Part shown: piece after piece, positions 35,581-44,940 of the stretch
Numbering within the stretch: position 1 is the first letter of the stretch
How the letters are laid out: every line of letters begins with the position of its first letter
Source of the DNA: Clostridium culturomicium
GTDB lineage: Bacteria > Bacillota > Clostridia > Clostridiales > Clostridiaceae
DNA length: 64,000 nt
Reading direction: 5' to 3'
Assembly (NCBI RefSeq): GCF_000821305.1
Contig: NZ_CCXK01000017.1
Location: forward strand, 1,118,159-1,182,158
Made by a program: the position numbers and the translations under genes
The notes under the pieces: model-generated
Told to the model about the DNA's origin: nothing
What the model saw: only the letters and a program-made list of their open reading frames with translations
The model's database searches: none

Positions 35581-36622
35581 TGTTCACCTCATCTACTTCA
35601 GGAAGTGGAAACTTATCTCCAAACATCTTTGCTACTATTTCTCCAGCAGTTCTTTCGTCATCTTCTTCTACTGCTTTCTTTAAATTTGATTCAAATGTTG
35701 TCCATCTTGTATAAAAAGTTTTTATATATGAATATGAATTTCTTATCTTAAAGAAACAATCTGAGCCTGGATCTTTTGGAAGTTTACATTCTTTTAAACT
35801 AATAATTTCTTCATCATCTTCATCAAATGTTTTTTCAAACAATTCACCTGCTATATTTTTTACGGTCTTATATAATGCATTTAAATCATTATACTCATCA
35901 TCAATCTTTGCACTTTCAAAATGTTCACACACCAGTATTGTTAATGCTATACTTGGTGGTATAGAATGATCCCGTCTTGAAGTTCCATACTTTTCAGCTT
36001 TCCACCACTTTATATATCTTATAATACGTCTCTTTTGTTTCCTTTTCTTCTTTTCCTCCTCATCTAAATTTAACCCTTCAATTTGCAAATGATCCTTTTT
36101 AAAATATTCACTCAATCCTTCTGGATCAGCAATCTCCCATTTTATATCTTCCTCTTTATCTGACTCTTTACCCCTAGCTAAATAAAGTTTTCCTTCATGA
36201 CTTGCATATATAGGAAAATCTATATGATATTTTTCTTCACCAGCTTTAGTATATTTAACTGTTACACAAGGTTCTTTTATTTTTGGTTCTCTATTTGTAT
36301 TTTTTAGTGCATCTCTCACTAACTGTTTAATCTCTAATACATTATTATACTTATTTATATCTAAATTTATAATTGTAGCTACATCTATGTCAAATGCAGT
36401 GTCTGTATGATTAATAGTAGTATTTATATTATAACTTCCTTGATCTATAAATCTTATATCTGAGACTTTTATATCTTCTTCATATTTTTCTTTAAATTTC
36501 GTTGGAAACTTACTTTTAAAATCCTCTTTTAACTTTTTCTTTTTTTCTCTAATTTCATTATTACCATCATATTTTACCTCCTCATTATAAAATGTTATAA
36601 ATTCACTTTTTAATATTGCCAT
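35558..36622 (-). CDS. CBASS CD-NTase, cyclic oligonucleotide synthase
   Basis: 354 residues. Nucleotidyltransferase core with the GS motif (FIDQGSYNINTTIN, G62-S63), metal-binding D78 and D80 (TAFDIDVATII) and third Asp D135 (KYHIDFPIYA), followed by a helical OAS1/SMODS-like C-terminal domain. Phage infection is thought to activate such enzymes to make a cyclic di- or trinucleotide; the effector's SAVED domain suggests a trinucleotide or related product. The clade is not assigned. The C-terminus reads EDSFAK, without the usual terminal Gly. ATG after GGGAGGAAAAT; first gene of the operon. Confidence 0.9.
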   Translation of the reverse strand: MAILKSEFITFYNEEVKYDGNNEIREKKKKLKEDFKSKFPTKFKEKYEEDIKVSDIRFIDQGSYNINTTINHTDTAFDIDVATIINLDINKYNNVLEIKQLVRDALKNTNREPKIKEPCVTVKYTKAGEEKYHIDFPIYASHEGKLYLARGKESDKEEDIKWEIADPEGLSEYFKKDHLQIEGLNLDEEEKKKRKQKRRIIRYIKWWKAEKYGTSRRDHSIPPSIALTILVCEHFESAKIDDEYNDLNALYKTVKNIAGELFEKTFDEDDEEIISLKECKLPKDPGSDCFFKIRNSYSYIKTFYTRWTTFESNLKKAVEEDDERTAGEIVAKMFGDKFPLPEVDEVNSEDSFAK

Positions 36623-36660
36623 ATTTTCCTCCCTTTTTTTATCATATATTCAATAATATA

Positions 36661-36690
36661 ATTATAAACTATAATAAATTGTATTTTCAA
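36661..36690 (-). promoter_or_regulatory. CBASS operon promoter
   Basis: TTGAAA (36685-36690) and TATAAT (36661-36666) separated by 18 bases, about 40 bases before the CD-NTase ATG. A good vegetative promoter, suggesting constitutive low-level expression. Confidence 0.65.
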
Positions 36691-37255
36691 CATCGCCTAT
36701 TTAGGAAAAATTATTAACTTATTATTTATTTTTAAGTTCTTCTTCCTCATTCTCACCAGTTCCTCTTTCTAAATTCCATTATTTATGTGTTTTATCTTTT
36801 CAATTCTGTCTATTTTTGAGTGTAACCTATTTTTCTATTACATGTTTATTGTTGTTTTTAATCCTCGATTTCAAATAGAATTAAAAATTGTAGGATTTCC
36901 TCATCTTTCAACTTATAATAGTTATCAATCATAATTCTCTTAACTTTTATAACTATTTCAACACATGAAAAAAGATTAATGCTCCATCTTTGAAACATTA
37001 ACCTTTTAACTTATATCACTATATTGGTAATATTATGTCATATTAAATCTTATTAGTTATATTGATTTTACTATACTGTAATAATATTATTTTTATTTAA
37101 ATTAATTATATCTTTATTATACATCAACTTATATCAGTAAAGACTTCCTAACTTTCCATTTTATTATTATTTAATATATTTCTACTTCTTTATCTTGTGC
37201 TAAATCATAAAATTAATACTATCATTAACATATTCATCATCTTTTTCAGTTTATA

Positions 37256-37316
37256 TCCACCATTTATCTTTTATCATAAATAAGTGACCTGTTGTTGATT
37301 CTACTATACCATTTTT
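37256..37316. repeat. right copy of the cargo-flanking direct repeat
   Basis: Same orientation as 30164-30224, 55 of 61 bases identical. It lies just after the terminator of the conjugation operon, at the place where resistance genes sit in Tn916. Confidence 0.75.
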
Positions 37317-37351
37317 GCTCCTTATTCTACACTTTTCATATGTACTTTAGT

Positions 37352-37400
37352 AAAAAAATTAGACGTATAAATCTCATATGAGAAATACACGCCTATTTTT
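37352..37400 (-). terminator. terminator of the conjugation operon
   Basis: Long imperfect stem centred on CTCATATGAG (37373-37382), arms GGCGTGTA-like and ATACGTC, followed on the minus strand by TAATTTTTTT. Confidence 0.65.
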
Positions 37401-37402
37401 CA

Positions 37403-38299
37403 TTAATCAATAACCTTCCAGTTGCTATCTTTATGAAGTACAAGCTCATATTGTGATATTTGTGTTGCCTTTGTCTGATTATCAAGGAATTTTACAGCTA
37501 CCTTTACTTTTAAATTCTCTCCTTCTTCTGTGAAAATAGGATTTATTAATTCTGAAAAAATATAGTCTCTTCCAATAGGTTCAAGTACTCCATCCCCTAC
37601 ATAATAAGAAAGCTCTATTTCTGTTGCTGTTGGATATAATTTAAAGAAAGTTTCTAAAAATTCAGTAGCCTCGGCCATTGTATCAGCATTTATACTTGCG
37701 TCTGATTCCTGTACCTTTGGTTCATAATCAGATGTTTGAACAGATGGAGCAATAGTAGGGTTTTTTATAATTATCATATTTCCTTTACTGTCTACATGAA
37801 CTTTTACTGTATAAAATCCTTTCACATTCTTAATTTCTTCACCCTCTTTTATCTTCTGATATACTTCATAAGTAACAGAGAAAGAATTCTCCTCTGACTG
37901 TTCCACATCCCATATAAGTACTTCATTTACTACTGAACTAGTTGGTATATCCGTTCTGACAGTATCCATATTCAACTCTTGTAATTCTTTTGTCAAATAT
38001 CTATTAATCGCTTGTGTCCTCGCTTCAACAGCTTCTTTATTATTGCTCCAAGTATAATATGATTTTGCAAAATTCTTTACGAAATTTTCAATCCCATTCG
38101 TATCGTTCAAGCGTAACTGTATCGTTTCTTTTTCATGAACAGTATGTTTATCAATAGCAGTGAAATTTTTATATATTCCAAAGCATATGCTTATAATAAG
38201 CACTCCCCATAAAGCAATGACTAATTTTCTATTTGTTCCAATCTTCATAACAGGTATGCTTTTTTCTTTAATTTTTTTAACCTGTTTCTTCTTAAACAT
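37403..38299 (-). CDS. Tn916 Orf13/TcpC-like conjugation protein
   Basis: 298 residues: cytoplasmic basic N-terminus, one membrane helix (KLVIALWGVLIISICFGIYK), and an extracellular two-domain region with NTF2-like folds (around 70-180 and 210-298), ending HKDSNWKVID. This is the VirB8-like TcpC of Gram-positive conjugation machines, which stabilises the membrane complex. Last gene of the transfer operon, 20 bases after the hydrolase. Confidence 0.9.
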   Translation of the reverse strand: MFKKKQVKKIKEKSIPVMKIGTNRKLVIALWGVLIISICFGIYKNFTAIDKHTVHEKETIQLRLNDTNGIENFVKNFAKSYYTWSNNKEAVEARTQAINRYLTKELQELNMDTVRTDIPTSSVVNEVLIWDVEQSEENSFSVTYEVYQKIKEGEEIKNVKGFYTVKVHVDSKGNMIIIKNPTIAPSVQTSDYEPKVQESDASINADTMAEATEFLETFFKLYPTATEIELSYYVGDGVLEPIGRDYIFSELINPIFTEEGENLKVKVAVKFLDNQTKATQISQYELVLHKDSNWKVID

Positions 38300-38319
38300 A
38301 ATTTTCCTCCACCTTTCCT

Positions 38320-39327
38320 TTATTGTTTAATTCTTCCTGCACAAATTAAGTGATGCTGCCAGTAACTATCATTTAGGTTTACATATCCTATTCCTGATGA
38401 ACCTGCATGATACATTTGTGTTGGAGATACAAATATTCCAACATGAGTAACATATGTCCCTGAATTATAAGTAGAATGGAAGAAAACCAAATCCCCAGCC
38501 TTTGCTTCTGAAAGTGATATATGTTGAGTTACATCATATTGTTGTTGAGCAGTTCTTGGAAGAGTTATACCAGCCTTTCCATAACACCATTGTGTCAGTC
38601 CGCTACAATCAAAAGAAGTTGTAGGTGACGCACCTCCAAACACATATTTCCATCCTTGATACTTTAATGCTTCATTCATAATCATCTGTACCGTTTCATC
38701 ATCAAATTGTGTTATCGTTAGATATTGACTCACAACTTCCGCATAAAATTGATTACCATATTGATATCTCCATCCACCATTTCTTGCAATTGCAATAGGG
38801 TTGTTATATGTTACTTTCTTTCCTCCTGATTTATCTCTTGCAAAGTTTTCCGCAAGGTTATACGTATGCTTTTTACCATTAGAATTTACATAATCAATAT
38901 ATCCACTGCCATAATTATAACTTTGAATCACTACGTTCAAGTCATCAATACCTTTTTTTTGACATGAAGAAAGCAGGGAAGCAAAATATTTACATCCCTG
39001 CTTAATTGAACTTTCAGTATCTAATGTATTGGGGGGCAGTCCCAAACTTTCTGAACTTTGCATAACATCAGCGGCCGTTCCTCCACTTTCTACCTGTATA
39101 ATTGCCAACAGTACATTAACATATTCAGATATTCCGTATTCATCTGCATATTTTTCTACCATAGGCTTATGTTTTAATACTTCGTCAGATAAGTTCATTC
39201 CTATATTACTGGAAAGATTGTTTCCTAAATTATCATTATCACCACTTATTATCACTATAAAGAACAAGACCATAGAAAGAAGTATAGGGAACATACTTCC
39301 TATAAAAAGAAAATTTTTTAACTTCAT
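38320..39327 (-). CDS. Tn916 Orf14-like bifunctional cell-wall hydrolase (lysozyme + NlpC/P60)
   Basis: 335 residues: N-terminal membrane helix, a lysozyme-like transglycosylase domain (VNVLLAIIQVESGGTAADVM with the catalytic Glu, about 60-190), then a C40 peptidase (about 205-335) with catalytic Cys in ASPTTSFDCSGLTQWCYGKA and His in YVTHVGIFVSPTQMYHAGS. It opens peptidoglycan for the conjugation channel (CwlT type). Overlaps the upstream membrane gene by four bases. Confidence 0.93.
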   Translation of the reverse strand: MKLKNFLFIGSMFPILLSMVLFFIVIISGDNDNLGNNLSSNIGMNLSDEVLKHKPMVEKYADEYGISEYVNVLLAIIQVESGGTAADVMQSSESLGLPPNTLDTESSIKQGCKYFASLLSSCQKKGIDDLNVVIQSYNYGSGYIDYVNSNGKKHTYNLAENFARDKSGGKKVTYNNPIAIARNGGWRYQYGNQFYAEVVSQYLTITQFDDETVQMIMNEALKYQGWKYVFGGASPTTSFDCSGLTQWCYGKAGITLPRTAQQQYDVTQHISLSEAKAGDLVFFHSTYNSGTYVTHVGIFVSPTQMYHAGSSGIGYVNLNDSYWQHHLICAGRIKQ

Positions 39328-41486
39328 TTTTTCTTTTGTCCTTTATTCATTGAATTACGCTGTTTTGCTATATTCATTCTTAACTGGTTATTATTTTCTT
39401 TTTGCTGTGTTTTTGTATTTTCCCTTATTCCTTTACTATTTTTAGCAGAAGATTTCTCTGAACTATTCCTATTATAAATATTAGAACGATCTCTTGGCTC
39501 TGTTGTTTTTCCTTCTACTATTTTCTGTGGTTCAACAACTGTTGATTTATTATCTCTTACTTTTCCTTGTTCTTTTACTTTTGAATCTATATTAGATCTT
39601 GATTCTGTATTTTGTCGTTTTTGCTGATTGCTAGCTCCTTTTATCGCTGATCCATCAACTTTTCTTTCTGATTGTTTAGCTGCATGCGCTTTCTGAATTG
39701 CCATACGTTTATCTGCAATACTTTGACGATGTTGTTTTAACTTCTCAGCTCGTTCACTTTGTCTGTTTTCTTGTTCTTGTGCAATCCCCCCTTTGAAATC
39801 AGATATATTACTTTTTACCTTTTCTTTTGCAGAATGAACAGCATAACCTGCTTGAATTGGAATATCTTTAATATTTTCTTTAACAGCTATTGCCTTGTCT
39901 TTGAATTTATTCTTTGTATCTAGAACACCTCCAACTGTCGAGCCTATTCTATTTCCTATACTATTGGAAGTATCTTTACACTTTTCCTTCCTATCACGAT
40001 TCAAAGTTCCTCCTCTTGTATTAATTGTAGAATGTCTATCTCCATCTCTAGAAATTCCTCCTAAAAGTGCACCTTTACCAACAGCTCTTGCAATACGGTG
40101 TTCCATACGTCTAGCTCTTTGTCTCATAAACATATATGGGCGACGGAATATCCTACGTCCCATACTTTGGCTATCTCCTGCATTTAAGTTGAACATACTC
40201 ATTAAATCTCCCAATTTCATATAAATACCAGCAAAACATACAATCTGTAAAAATGCTACCATAAAGAATGGATAGTCACTGGATATGTTATAAAACATAC
40301 TTGAAATACTAAATGCTATTGTTACAATAAGCGTAATTCCAGCCCTTGTCATAATAGTATTGAATACTTTAACGATTGCCTGTTTTGCCATACCATTATA
40401 GCTGGGTATCATTGATAATAAAAAGCTTATAGGTAAAAACATTGCAAAAATGATAAATAGTATCTGACTAAATATCATCATAGCAGTAAGCAGGAAAACA
40501 AAAATTGTTATACCTAGATTGAATATAAGTAAGAAGAAAACCATCCCTAATCGATTTACAACTTTTGTGATTGTCAGATTATGATTGTCTTTCTCCTCAA
40601 TCTCACTTTTTACAATGTTCTCTCTTATTTCTCCATCTTCATCATCCGGGCTTGTTGAAACAAGAGCTTCAACACGATCAGCTCCAATTTCTTCTATATT
40701 TCCGTTACCAAACTGTAAAAGCAACCATGGTTGCTGTACCTGTATAGAAAACAGGCTGTTCCTTATTAAATCCACACTATCTTTCCCCTTACTGTCACTA
40801 TCCGGAATCATTATCTTTGTTCCTAAGTCCAGTGAAGCTGTGCTAATATCACTTGAAAAACTATTTATTTTTTTGATATAATCAGGAGCATAAGCAATAA
40901 AAGAAGCAGACAATAGAAACACTACAACAAAGTTGGTAACAGCATGTATTGCTTTGCTTGTTTCTCTTTTAATCACTCCTGTATAAGCAACATAAATACC
41001 GATTATTAGGATTAGTAAAAGTAAAAATCCAACATAAAAACCAGTACTTGAAAATCCATTTTCCGTTACTCCTGCAATAGTCTGTATACTGTTTCCAATA
41101 CTGTCTGCCATATCATTAATAAAATCTAGTTTATAGGCTTCCTGTATTACATAGCCTGTGGCATTGGATAAATACAGACTGATAGTCCATATAAAATTAG
41201 TAATACAGTAAAGTCCATATTGTACTGATTTTCCAATACCATCTAACCAATTCCACGGTAACCATCCCCAGCTGTTATCTACATAGAAATCTAGCGAATA
41301 ATTCTCCAAAGGATATTTTGAGTATAGATTATTGGTATTTATAGTGTCATCCACTAACCCCGACGCATGAGCCACCGTTCCTAATACAGATAAAAATGCA
41401 ACACTGATAACAAGTCCTAACAAAACTATTTTGAAAAAACGAAAGAGCTTCTGTTTTGTCAGAAGCCCCCTAAATTTTTCTTTCAT
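39324..41486 (-). CDS. Tn916 Orf15-like polytopic membrane channel protein
   Basis: 720 residues. A signal-like helix, then about eight membrane segments up to residue 430 (VGFLLLLILIIGIYVAYTGV; FLLIFNLGITIFVFLLTAMM; IMTRAGITLIVTIAFSISS), and a long, basic, Gln/Lys/Arg-rich cytoplasmic tail (from about 450) ending NSMNKGQKKK. VirB6/TcpH-like channel component of the transfer apparatus. Begins at the base before the Orf16 stop. Confidence 0.9.
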   Translation of the reverse strand: MKEKFRGLLTKQKLFRFFKIVLLGLVISVAFLSVLGTVAHASGLVDDTINTNNLYSKYPLENYSLDFYVDNSWGWLPWNWLDGIGKSVQYGLYCITNFIWTISLYLSNATGYVIQEAYKLDFINDMADSIGNSIQTIAGVTENGFSSTGFYVGFLLLLILIIGIYVAYTGVIKRETSKAIHAVTNFVVVFLLSASFIAYAPDYIKKINSFSSDISTASLDLGTKIMIPDSDSKGKDSVDLIRNSLFSIQVQQPWLLLQFGNGNIEEIGADRVEALVSTSPDDEDGEIRENIVKSEIEEKDNHNLTITKVVNRLGMVFFLLIFNLGITIFVFLLTAMMIFSQILFIIFAMFLPISFLLSMIPSYNGMAKQAIVKVFNTIMTRAGITLIVTIAFSISSMFYNISSDYPFFMVAFLQIVCFAGIYMKLGDLMSMFNLNAGDSQSMGRRIFRRPYMFMRQRARRMEHRIARAVGKGALLGGISRDGDRHSTINTRGGTLNRDRKEKCKDTSNSIGNRIGSTVGGVLDTKNKFKDKAIAVKENIKDIPIQAGYAVHSAKEKVKSNISDFKGGIAQEQENRQSERAEKLKQHRQSIADKRMAIQKAHAAKQSERKVDGSAIKGASNQQKRQNTESRSNIDSKVKEQGKVRDNKSTVVEPQKIVEGKTTEPRDRSNIYNRNSSEKSSAKNSKGIRENTKTQQKENNNQLRMNIAKQRNSMNKGQKKK

Positions 41487-43934
41487 TTATTCCACCTCAT
41501 TTCTTACTGGCGGTCTAGTATCAAAAGCATGTAGTAATTCTTCAAATACAGGATGTATTTGTACTACCCCCACTCGTCCGTATAAATCTTGAAGCAGACA
41601 TTGTCCATTTTCTAAATCACGAAGCCTTTTCTGATTATTTTCATCCTCCTTATCAATTCCGAAAAACTCTAGAGTCTGCTTTATCTCGTTAATATCTGTA
41701 CTCCTAAATGCAAATTTCAAACCTATATTATTCTTTAAACTTTCCTTTGCTACATCACCAGATGATTGTGTAACAAAATAAACACCTGCCTGCATAGCAC
41801 GTCCAGCCCTTACTAGCTTGTTTGATAGTGTTTCTCCCTGTGCAACATTGAGGAATGCCCATGCTTCATCAATGTCTACAATCTTGAAAATACTTCTATC
41901 TGAATGAATAAAGTCTAAAGCAAAGGTAGAAATAACAATCAGCATGGCAACAGACAATAACTCTATCGTTGTATATTCTTCAAACGTAGTATCTTTATCT
42001 GGAAGTATCAAATCTGCTACTTGTATAATATTAAGCTGATTATCAAGGCTAATAGCATTCTGAATATTTCCGTCTGAGAATAAGAGATGTGCAAAATCAT
42101 AATCTGTAAAGCTATCTATATGATCTGCAATGTTACATGAAATGAGTGTATCTTCTTTGCGTAACTCATCAATAACATGTAATAATCCTTGCTTATTGCT
42201 TTGTGTAACATTACGTACAGCCTTTCTAAGAACTGGAAACTTTTCTCCATCTCTAGATGAAATTCCAGTAAGGAATGTCAATATATCAATTGCTAGACTT
42301 TCAGCATCCTTAATATTTTTCATAATCACAAAAGGGTCAAGAAGTCCTGCATTTTTCTTTTCACTCGTCAGATTTACTATGTTTATCTCATCAGCGATTT
42401 CTGGAAGTGTTTCTTTCCAATTGCCCCTCTCATTTTTAGGGTCTAATAAAAGAACTTGACCACCAAATAATACCGCATAATAGATAAGCAAATTATTACA
42501 GAAAGACTTTCCTCCACCAAGTGAACCAACAAAAGCAGCAGCTAAAGCATTTGTTACTGTTCCTTTTATCCCTTGACTGGCAAGAGAAGGTTGCAAATAC
42601 ACATTCCTTCCTGTATCTACAGAATAACCAATATATATACCAGTGCTTTCACCTAACTGCTGTGTTGCTCCAAATCCTAATCCAGCTAAAAAATCTGACT
42701 TTACATACTGTACATAGTCATTTAAATATCTTTTGCTTGCTGGTAAGAACTCTCTATGCAATCCTAGCATATCCCCAGCAGGACGTACCAACTTAACATT
42801 CAAGTCATCGTAAAAATCCTTGACTTCATCACAGCGTCTTTTCAATTCATCCAGACTATCTGCTGATACGCGTATCACATATGATAGCTTATACATACTT
42901 TCCTTAGTCTGATCTAAATCAGCTTCTAACTCATCTACACTATCTAAAGCGTCTACAATATTTGAACTTGTTTCACTTCCAGATTGATAAGCATGATTAT
43001 CTAAATCTTTCAGCTCTTTTTTCTTATTACGAACAGTAGTAAGTGCTTTTCTGTTTTCTACAATCTCTATGGTCATTGACGTATCAACTGGAAATGTAAA
43101 TTGTTGCTGCTGATAATAAAAAATTTCGCTTGATGGGAAATCTAACTCCCCAACAATGGAATTGACAGTAAAATAAGAAACATAACTCTCTTTATCCTCA
43201 TGTTCCAATTTTAAGTGGCGTTGACTTTCTTCAATTAAACAACGAGTAGGACGAATAAGGTCATAATATTTCAACAATGTTTCTTTTTTCAATTTTTCTT
43301 TTGGTAAATGGTACTCATACTCTTCATAAGCAATGCCTTTGCTACCATAAAGATGTTCCATAAGATACCCAAAATCCTTTGCTTCCAAGCGACGTACTTT
43401 AAAACGTCTTGATATCTTATTTTCTAAAAATTTTTCCATCTTCATATGACGGTTTATTTCATCATCTGGCATAGAAACAAAATCACACATTAACTTGTGA
43501 TTGACTTCTTGTAAAAATTCCTTGAATGTGAGAAATGCTGACTTTTTAATATTCTTTAGATTTACTTCCTGCTCTGTAGTCATAAGTTTAAAACCTATAA
43601 AGAATCGGTAATCTACTTGATTATCTCCAATCATAGAAACAAGTGCTTCTGTTTGTTCATCTATCTTCTGAATAGCAACTTCTCTCAAGCGTCCTGTTAC
43701 CAGATTTTTAGCTTGTTCCTGTATATTCCTTATGGAACTTTCTGTTGCTATCTGCAAGGCATGGATTTTGCCTTCACGAGACTGTGCAATAAGCTGACGG
43801 AAACTGTCATGCACGATAAATTTCTGTTCTGCGGATAAAAAGGAATAATTATACGGTATCAGCTCATAATAAGCGAACACTTCATTGTCTTTGTTCCAAA
43901 CAAGATTATTATCAATATATTTTATTGGGAACAT
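41487..43934 (-). CDS. Tn916 Orf16/VirB4-like transfer ATPase
   Basis: 815 residues. N-terminal membrane-associated region followed by a VirB4/TraE-type ATPase with Walker A FVGSLGGGKSFCNNL, Walker B FKIVDIDEAWAFLNVAQG and the TQSSGDVAKESL sensor segment. Energises the mating channel. Its start lies inside the end of the TcpE gene (23-base overlap). Confidence 0.93.
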   Translation of the reverse strand: MFPIKYIDNNLVWNKDNEVFAYYELIPYNYSFLSAEQKFIVHDSFRQLIAQSREGKIHALQIATESSIRNIQEQAKNLVTGRLREVAIQKIDEQTEALVSMIGDNQVDYRFFIGFKLMTTEQEVNLKNIKKSAFLTFKEFLQEVNHKLMCDFVSMPDDEINRHMKMEKFLENKISRRFKVRRLEAKDFGYLMEHLYGSKGIAYEEYEYHLPKEKLKKETLLKYYDLIRPTRCLIEESQRHLKLEHEDKESYVSYFTVNSIVGELDFPSSEIFYYQQQQFTFPVDTSMTIEIVENRKALTTVRNKKKELKDLDNHAYQSGSETSSNIVDALDSVDELEADLDQTKESMYKLSYVIRVSADSLDELKRRCDEVKDFYDDLNVKLVRPAGDMLGLHREFLPASKRYLNDYVQYVKSDFLAGLGFGATQQLGESTGIYIGYSVDTGRNVYLQPSLASQGIKGTVTNALAAAFVGSLGGGKSFCNNLLIYYAVLFGGQVLLLDPKNERGNWKETLPEIADEINIVNLTSEKKNAGLLDPFVIMKNIKDAESLAIDILTFLTGISSRDGEKFPVLRKAVRNVTQSNKQGLLHVIDELRKEDTLISCNIADHIDSFTDYDFAHLLFSDGNIQNAISLDNQLNIIQVADLILPDKDTTFEEYTTIELLSVAMLIVISTFALDFIHSDRSIFKIVDIDEAWAFLNVAQGETLSNKLVRAGRAMQAGVYFVTQSSGDVAKESLKNNIGLKFAFRSTDINEIKQTLEFFGIDKEDENNQKRLRDLENGQCLLQDLYGRVGVVQIHPVFEELLHAFDTRPPVRNEVE

Positions 43935-44310
43935 ACTTCACACTCCTTACTACCGTGATAGTTTCATTAAAATCCTGCTTATGCAGTTTCACGGCTTTTC
44001 CTGCATAAGTAATTTTAGGTCTAAATGTATAGGTAATTTGAGATTTCAAAAAGCTATAAGGCCTCTTTCCATCAAATGTTTTCTGACTCATAAACCATGT
44101 AAAAGCAATAGGAATACCGAAGTACTTCAAAAAAGCTCCTTCAATCATAGATAGTGGTGGTAAATCGGCAAACATAATAATAAAAAATTCTGTAAGAACA
44201 AACCACACTATTTGAGTAAAAGTAACTGGGAAAGGTAAATTAAAGTCATTAATTGCGTATAAAACTTTTTCTACATTCCATATACCTGTATAAGATTTTA
44301 TCTTCTTCAT
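43912..44310 (-). CDS. tcpE: TcpE-family conjugation membrane protein (Tn916 Orf17)
   Basis: 132 residues; two central membrane helices (FTQIVWFVLTEFFIIMFADL and FLKYFGIPIAFTWFMSQK) and a C-terminal KRPYSFLKSQITYTFRPKIT segment typical of TcpE. ATG after GAGGGGAGCTGAATA. Couples to the Orf16 ATPase. Confidence 0.9.
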   Translation of the reverse strand: MKKIKSYTGIWNVEKVLYAINDFNLPFPVTFTQIVWFVLTEFFIIMFADLPPLSMIEGAFLKYFGIPIAFTWFMSQKTFDGKRPYSFLKSQITYTFRPKITYAGKAVKLHKQDFNETITVVRSVKYVPNKIY

Positions 44311-44373
44311 TATTCAGCTCCCCTCTTTAGAATATAAAAGGACAGCCATATTTTAGACTGTCCCTTAAATAAT

Positions 44374-44420
44374 AAAAGCTGTCAGAAATAACCTTAAAAG
44401 GTTGCTGATCTGACAGCTTT
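44374..44420 (-). terminator. terminator between ardA and tcpE
   Basis: Stem AAAAGCTGTCAG (44374-44385) with CTGACAGCTTT (44410-44420), U-rich TTTTATTATTT on the minus strand. A further GGACAG/CTGTCC hairpin lies at 44340-44362. They may partly insulate the channel genes from the ardA transcript. Confidence 0.6.
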
Positions 44421-44922
44421 AATATGGTATCTCACATATCCCTCGACTTGTTTCAATAAAAGTTCCTCCATAGGATAAATCTCGTCCATATGCTTCATAG
44501 TCTATATAATTTTGTAAGCTTTGTGGAATCTCTCCAAGTACCTGTAGCTCATCTATATAATAGTAAGCAACATCAGTCATATCATCACAATCTGGATAAT
44601 AATATACATCATCCTTATGTTCTACGACTTCCTCTAATGTTCCATAATGAGATATGAATTCCTCCAATGCTTCCACTATATAGTTGGGAAGTTCCTCTAT
44701 CATGTCATAGATACGATTTAGTTCGTCAATAGATATATATTCTCCAATTTCAATAGGAAAATTCTCTGTATCATGAACAGCATATTCTTCGTATCTTTCA
44801 TTCAATCCAATTTTCTCCTTGATTTCCTCATAATCTAAAGGAAAAGAGAACCAATCTCCTACTAAATATCCTTCGTTGTATTTTCCTAAATTTGCGATAT
44901 ACACTCGCATATCATCAACCAA
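44419..44922 (-). CDS. ardA: antirestriction protein ArdA (first to tcpE side)
   Basis: 167 residues, strongly acidic, with MRVYIANLGKYNEGYLVGDW at the N-terminus and the ISIDELNRIYDMIEELP motif, a DNA mimic that blocks type I restriction enzymes in the recipient during transfer (Tn916 Orf18). TTG start at 44922 with GAGGTG seven bases upstream; an ATG four codons later is an alternative. Tandem with a second ArdA gene at 44941. Confidence 0.9.
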   Translation of the reverse strand: MVDDMRVYIANLGKYNEGYLVGDWFSFPLDYEEIKEKIGLNERYEEYAVHDTENFPIEIGEYISIDELNRIYDMIEELPNYIVEALEEFISHYGTLEEVVEHKDDVYYYPDCDDMTDVAYYYIDELQVLGEIPQSLQNYIDYEAYGRDLSYGGTFIETSRGICEIPY

Positions 44923-44940
44923 ATGCTATCACCTCTTTTC

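Larger units (their letters stand above)
36623..37402. other. intergenic stretch between CBASS and the conjugation genes
   Basis: About 780 AT-rich bases with no gene: CBASS promoter (36661-36690), a hairpin AAAAGATTAATG/CATTAACCTTTT (36970-37007) with a U-run on the minus strand, the right copy of the 61-bp direct repeat (37256-37316), and the terminator of the conjugation operon (37352-37393). Confidence 0.6.
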
